Positions 14,994-18,390 of a DNA stretch of 18,390 nt are shown here, piece after piece. Within the stretch, counting starts at the first letter, position 1, and each line of letters opens with the position of its first letter. The stretch lies in NCBI GenBank assembly GCA_018260755.1, contig JAGTWP010000025.1, positions 1 through 18,390 on the forward strand, in the 5' to 3' direction. Under the pieces are notes generated by a model. The model was not told the DNA's origin. It was given only the letters and a program-made list of their open reading frames with translations, and searched no databases. This stretch comes from Candidatus Altarchaeum sp. GTDB lineage: Archaea; Altiarchaeota; Altiarchaeia; Altiarchaeales; Altiarchaeaceae. Position numbers and translations under genes: made by a program.

Positions 14994-15584
14994 TTATGCT
15001 TTTACGCATACAACTCCGCTAACCTCCTCATAAATTTTAACCTCAAATCCAACCCCCCTCAACCGATTAACTATTCCTTTTTCAACCTTTCTGTTTCTGT
15101 ATTTGCTGCCAGGATTGGAAACATAATGAAACAATTTTCCGTGTGGCTTCAGGATACGATATAAATTTTCATAAAAAACTTTTCCGTACAATTCACCCGC
15201 CATTGAAACAGTCGGAGGATCGTGAAGGATATAATCAAATGACTTGTCACCAAATTTTTCTATTTCATAATACGCGTCGCCAATAATTGAATTTATATTT
15301 TTATTTGCGAACAACTCATGAGAAAATTTGTTATTTCTTGCAATTTCAATAACATTTTCATCTTTTTCAATTGTAACAACTTCATTAGCACAGTGTGATG
15401 CCGCAATTGCCGTATATCCCAGTCCAGTACATATATCCAAAATCCTTCCCTTTTTAATTCCTAAAATTTTCACCTTGTTTTCGGCGTCCTTTTTCGGAGA
15501 TGTCCATTTCATACAATGCATCAGGATTCCGTCAATCATCAGAGCGGGATAATCTTCCGTAGGAATTAATTTATAAACAGCCAT
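14994..15584 (-). CDS. COG2521-type archaeal SAM-dependent methyltransferase, lacking the usual N-terminal segment
   Basis: This 196-residue protein opens directly at the conserved 'YKLIPTEDYPALMIDGILMH'. The Rossmann motif I ILDICTGLGYTAIA, 'VVTIEKDENVIEIARNN', 'IIGDAYYEI', 'DYILHDPPTVSMAGELYGKVFYENLYRILKPHGKLFHYVSNPG' and 'VNRLRGVGFEV' follow. It matches the archaeal family COG2521 (predicted RNA or DNA methyltransferase, substrate unproven). As I recall it, the family normally has roughly 90-110 additional N-terminal residues, absent here. An in-frame stop lies four codons upstream of the ATG at 15584, inside the end of the adjoining tandem repeat, so the start cannot be moved. The usual DPPR is DPPT. 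It is probably co-transcribed between idsA and lhr. Confidence 0.82.
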   Translation of the reverse strand: MAVYKLIPTEDYPALMIDGILMHCMKWTSPKKDAENKVKILGIKKGRILDICTGLGYTAIAASHCANEVVTIEKDENVIEIARNNKFSHELFANKNINSIIGDAYYEIEKFGDKSFDYILHDPPTVSMAGELYGKVFYENLYRILKPHGKLFHYVSNPGSKYRNRKVEKGIVNRLRGVGFEVKIYEEVSGVVCVKA

Positions 15585-15592
15585 CGCAAAAA

Positions 15593-15837
15593 ATTACAAT
15601 CTTACTATATTACAATTTTACAACATATAATATTACAATCTTACTATATTACAATCTTACAACATATAATATTACAATCTTACTATATTACAATTTTACA
15701 ACATACAATCTTACAACATTATAATTTTACAACATATAATATTACAACCTTACAATATTACCATTTTACAACATATAATATTACAATCTTACAACATTAC
15801 AATTTTACAACATATAATATTACAACATACAATATTA
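15593..15837. repeat. 39-bp-period minisatellite, about six units
   Basis: The first two units (15593-15631 and 15632-15670) differ at one base. Later units show deletions and substitutions, and each unit is itself made of roughly 13-base subunits of the form ATTACAATNTTAC. The array fills the whole gap between the GGPP synthase and methyltransferase genes. It supplies the stop codon of the first (15835-15837) and an in-frame stop before the second. On the transcript the units read as repeated UGUUGUAA/UUGUAAUAU. Confidence 0.88.
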
Positions 15838-16848
15838 CACCTTTCTTGTAATTATAAAATCAATTAAATTTACAAGCACATCCTTACTCTCGTTGTTAAT
15901 GTCCGCAGTCGCTTCCATAAAAATTTCCCTTGCCTTGTTTGCAAATTCATACGATTTTTGTTTTGCATATTCAATGGACTTATAGGACTTCATTAAATTT
16001 AAAACATATAAAACATCATCATCCGTCTTATCGGTTCTTTTTTTCATGTATATTTTTATGACTTTCTTTTTCTCATCTGCAGTGCAGGTTTTTATAAGGT
16101 TGGCGAATATCAAAGTAAGTTTCCCCTCTCTTATGTCGCCTCCGATTTCCTTTCCGTAAATTTTTTCATCACCCGTTAAATTTAAAACATCGTCCTGTAT
16201 TTGGAATGCCTTACCGATTGCATCTCCGAATGGCCGGATAAATTTTAGACGTTCCGCATCAACTCCAGCAATTCTCGCTCCTAAAATCATAGGGGTTGTA
16301 ATTGAATAAAGACACGTCTTACCTTCGGCAATTCTGTAAAAGTCATCTTCGGAAAAGTCCTCTTTGACATTTTCCGTCCAGTGAATTTCCAGATACTGCC
16401 CTGCGGCAGTTCTTTCAAGCGTTGCATACATAATATCTATTATCTCAAAGGTAATATCATCGCCTAAAATTTCCCTGTTTTTCCTGAGCACATTCATCAT
16501 TATTAAGTACAACGCATCGCCAGCATTCACTGCAACAGGTACTCCATAAATTTTGTGTAAGACGGGTTTTCCTCTCCTCATATCCGAATCGTCTTCAATG
16601 TCATCATGAATTAAAATCCATTCTTCGCTTAATTGCATGGCAACAGCAGTATTTAAAGCAGTGGTTCCTTTTCCACCAAACATTTCGTAAGTAATTAGTA
16701 CCAGGAATGGCCGCAAATATTTTCCTTTTCGCAACGGATATTCTCTTAAAATGTTGTAGTGGTCAATAGGCTCTTTTTGCGGAATCTCTTTTATTAGTAG
16801 GTCAAATACCTTTTCCCTGTATTCTTCCAAAATTTTTAAAAAATCCAT
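15835..16848 (-). CDS. idsA: Geranylgeranyl diphosphate synthase (short-chain isoprenyl diphosphate synthase)
   Basis: This 337-residue prenyltransferase elongates DMAPP with IPP, presumably to C20 GGPP, the precursor of archaeal ether lipids. The first Asp-rich motif is HDDIEDDSDMRRG (D82, D83, D86) and the second is FQIQDDVLNLTGD (D219, D220). 'LRKGKYLRPFLV' (IPP-binding Lys/Arg) and 'EGKTCLYSITTPMILGA' (after a Glu-rich helix) are also present. Residue -5 from the first Asp is Trp77, a bulky aromatic at the chain-length-determining position of archaeal type I GGPP synthases, where Phe is usual. This supports a short (C15-C20) product. The stop lies at the edge of the 39-bp minisatellite. 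A miniature mobile element (with its duplication) ends 8 bases before the ATG, so the native promoter has been displaced. Confidence 0.93.
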   Translation of the reverse strand: MDFLKILEEYREKVFDLLIKEIPQKEPIDHYNILREYPLRKGKYLRPFLVLITYEMFGGKGTTALNTAVAMQLSEEWILIHDDIEDDSDMRRGKPVLHKIYGVPVAVNAGDALYLIMMNVLRKNREILGDDITFEIIDIMYATLERTAAGQYLEIHWTENVKEDFSEDDFYRIAEGKTCLYSITTPMILGARIAGVDAERLKFIRPFGDAIGKAFQIQDDVLNLTGDEKIYGKEIGGDIREGKLTLIFANLIKTCTADEKKKVIKIYMKKRTDKTDDDVLYVLNLMKSYKSIEYAKQKSYEFANKAREIFMEATADINNESKDVLVNLIDFIITRKV

Positions 16849-16856
16849 AATTTAAT

Positions 16857-16864
16857 TTTAACTT
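16857..16864. repeat. 8-bp target duplication, left copy (element copy 4)
   Basis: TTTAACTT, directly left of the GTAACTATTCAG terminus and identical to 17109-17116. It lies 8 bases from the idsA start codon. Confidence 0.9.
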
Positions 16865-17108
16865 GTAACTATTCAGCCACCCAAAAAATTACGAGTAAAT
16901 TTTTTGATTTTTACGCTCACTTCGTTCGTGTATTTTAAAATCTTTGAGATTTTAAAATTGTATTTTTTGAAATTTTACGCTCACTTCGTTCGTGTATTTT
17001 CAAACAAGTTTGAAAATCGCAGGTATTAAAAAATATTTGAAATATTTTTTAAGATTGAAAATTTATTTATAAATTTCCAGTAAATTTTTGTACCCTCTGA
17101 ATAGTTAC
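16865..17108. mobile_element. Miniature inverted-repeat element, copy 4 (complete, 244 bp)
   Basis: Perfect 12-bp inverted termini GTAACTATTCAG (16865-16876) and CTGAATAGTTAC (17097-17108) are flanked by the 8-bp duplication TTTAACTT. The imperfect inverted repeat extends inward to about 30 bases. The interior holds two copies of a 28-base linker (16909-16936 and 16973-17000), each followed by a different perfect hairpin: ATTTTAAAATC/GATTTTAAAAT at 16932-16958 and TTTTCAAAC/GTTTGAAAA at 16997-17016. Two more palindromes shared with copy 1 follow. There is no ORF. It occupies nearly all of the gap between GAPDH and idsA, so it probably affects idsA transcription. Confidence 0.93.
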
Positions 17109-17116
17109 TTTAACTT
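17109..17116. repeat. 8-bp target duplication, right copy (element copy 4)
   Basis: TTTAACTT, directly right of the CTGAATAGTTAC terminus and identical to 16857-16864. Confidence 0.9.
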
Positions 17117-17164
17117 TTAATAGGTCGTGGTTTTAAATTTCATTCATGGTTTGTTTTTTCCCTT

Positions 17165-17187
17165 TTCCTAAAAGAAAAAAGTTCACT
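17165..17187 (-). terminator. Possible T-tract terminator of the GAPDH gene
   Basis: About 10-30 bases past the GAPDH stop the transcript strand reads CTTTTTTCTTTTAGG, an oligo-T stretch of the kind that ends transcription in archaea. It is weak evidence because T-runs are common here. Confidence 0.3.
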
Positions 17188-17195
17188 CACTTAAC

Positions 17196-18390
<1,195 letters not shown>

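Noticed and set aside
15593-15837. CRISPR array or rho-independent structures
   Set aside because: The units have no unique spacers and consist of 13-base subrepeats; this is a minisatellite.

Overview
The window is most likely a chromosomal segment of an AT-rich archaeon. The gene content supports this: a short-chain isoprenyl diphosphate (GGPP) synthase, a geranylgeranyl reductase, an archaeal-type GlmU-like nucleotidylyltransferase/acetyltransferase, an Lhr-family helicase, a COG2521-type archaeal methyltransferase, an archaeal AAA ATPase with a C-terminal nuclease-like domain, and a COG1361 surface protein coupled to a MacB-like exporter. Most starts lack a clear Shine-Dalgarno, and several are preceded by TATA-like boxes. 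I cannot name the lineage; the AT-rich gene set would fit a methanogen-like, Altiarchaeota-like or DPANN-adjacent group.

Layout. 1-185 is the right part of a miniature mobile element. 254-3571 (+) is a three-gene exporter operon (COG1361 surface protein, FtsX/MacB permease, ABC ATPase). 3572-4557 is a graveyard: a 17-bp tandem repeat, a second miniature element that has lost its right end, two remnants with a different inverted repeat, and a frameshifted, truncated gene. 4558-6563 (-) encodes a YjbQ/UPF0047 protein and a geranylgeranyl reductase with a 75-codon, almost pure asparagine insert. 6688-9154 (+) encodes the GlmU-like enzyme and MoeA. 9169-9270 holds three 34-bp repeats in front of a stand-alone AAA ATPase (9306-10772). 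10907-12170 (+) encodes UbiX and an HAD-like protein. A 101-bp miniature element (12180-12280) sits between the convergent HAD and Lhr genes. 12283-16848 (-) carries lhr, a COG2521 methyltransferase and GGPP synthase, with a 39-bp-period minisatellite between the last two. A 244-bp miniature element (16865-17108) sits just upstream of the GGPP synthase, followed by a bacterial-type (class I) GAPDH (17196-18200, -).

How the genes connect. GGPP synthase makes the C20 chain for archaeal ether lipids and geranylgeranyl reductase saturates it. UbiX makes prenyl-FMN, which the archaeal mevalonate variant needs for its UbiD-like decarboxylase, although no ubiD is in the window. MoeA (molybdopterin), the GlmU-like enzyme (UDP-GlcNAc) and GAPDH (central carbon) are housekeeping. 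The exporter operon acts at the cell envelope.

The most unusual content is non-coding. A family of GTAACT-ended miniature elements with perfect 8-bp target duplications is built from interchangeable palindromic modules: conserved linkers, variable stems, and terminal repeats that covary between the two ends. In addition, many intergenic gaps carry their own unrelated tandem repeat, and one repeat expansion lies in frame inside a lipid-biosynthesis enzyme.
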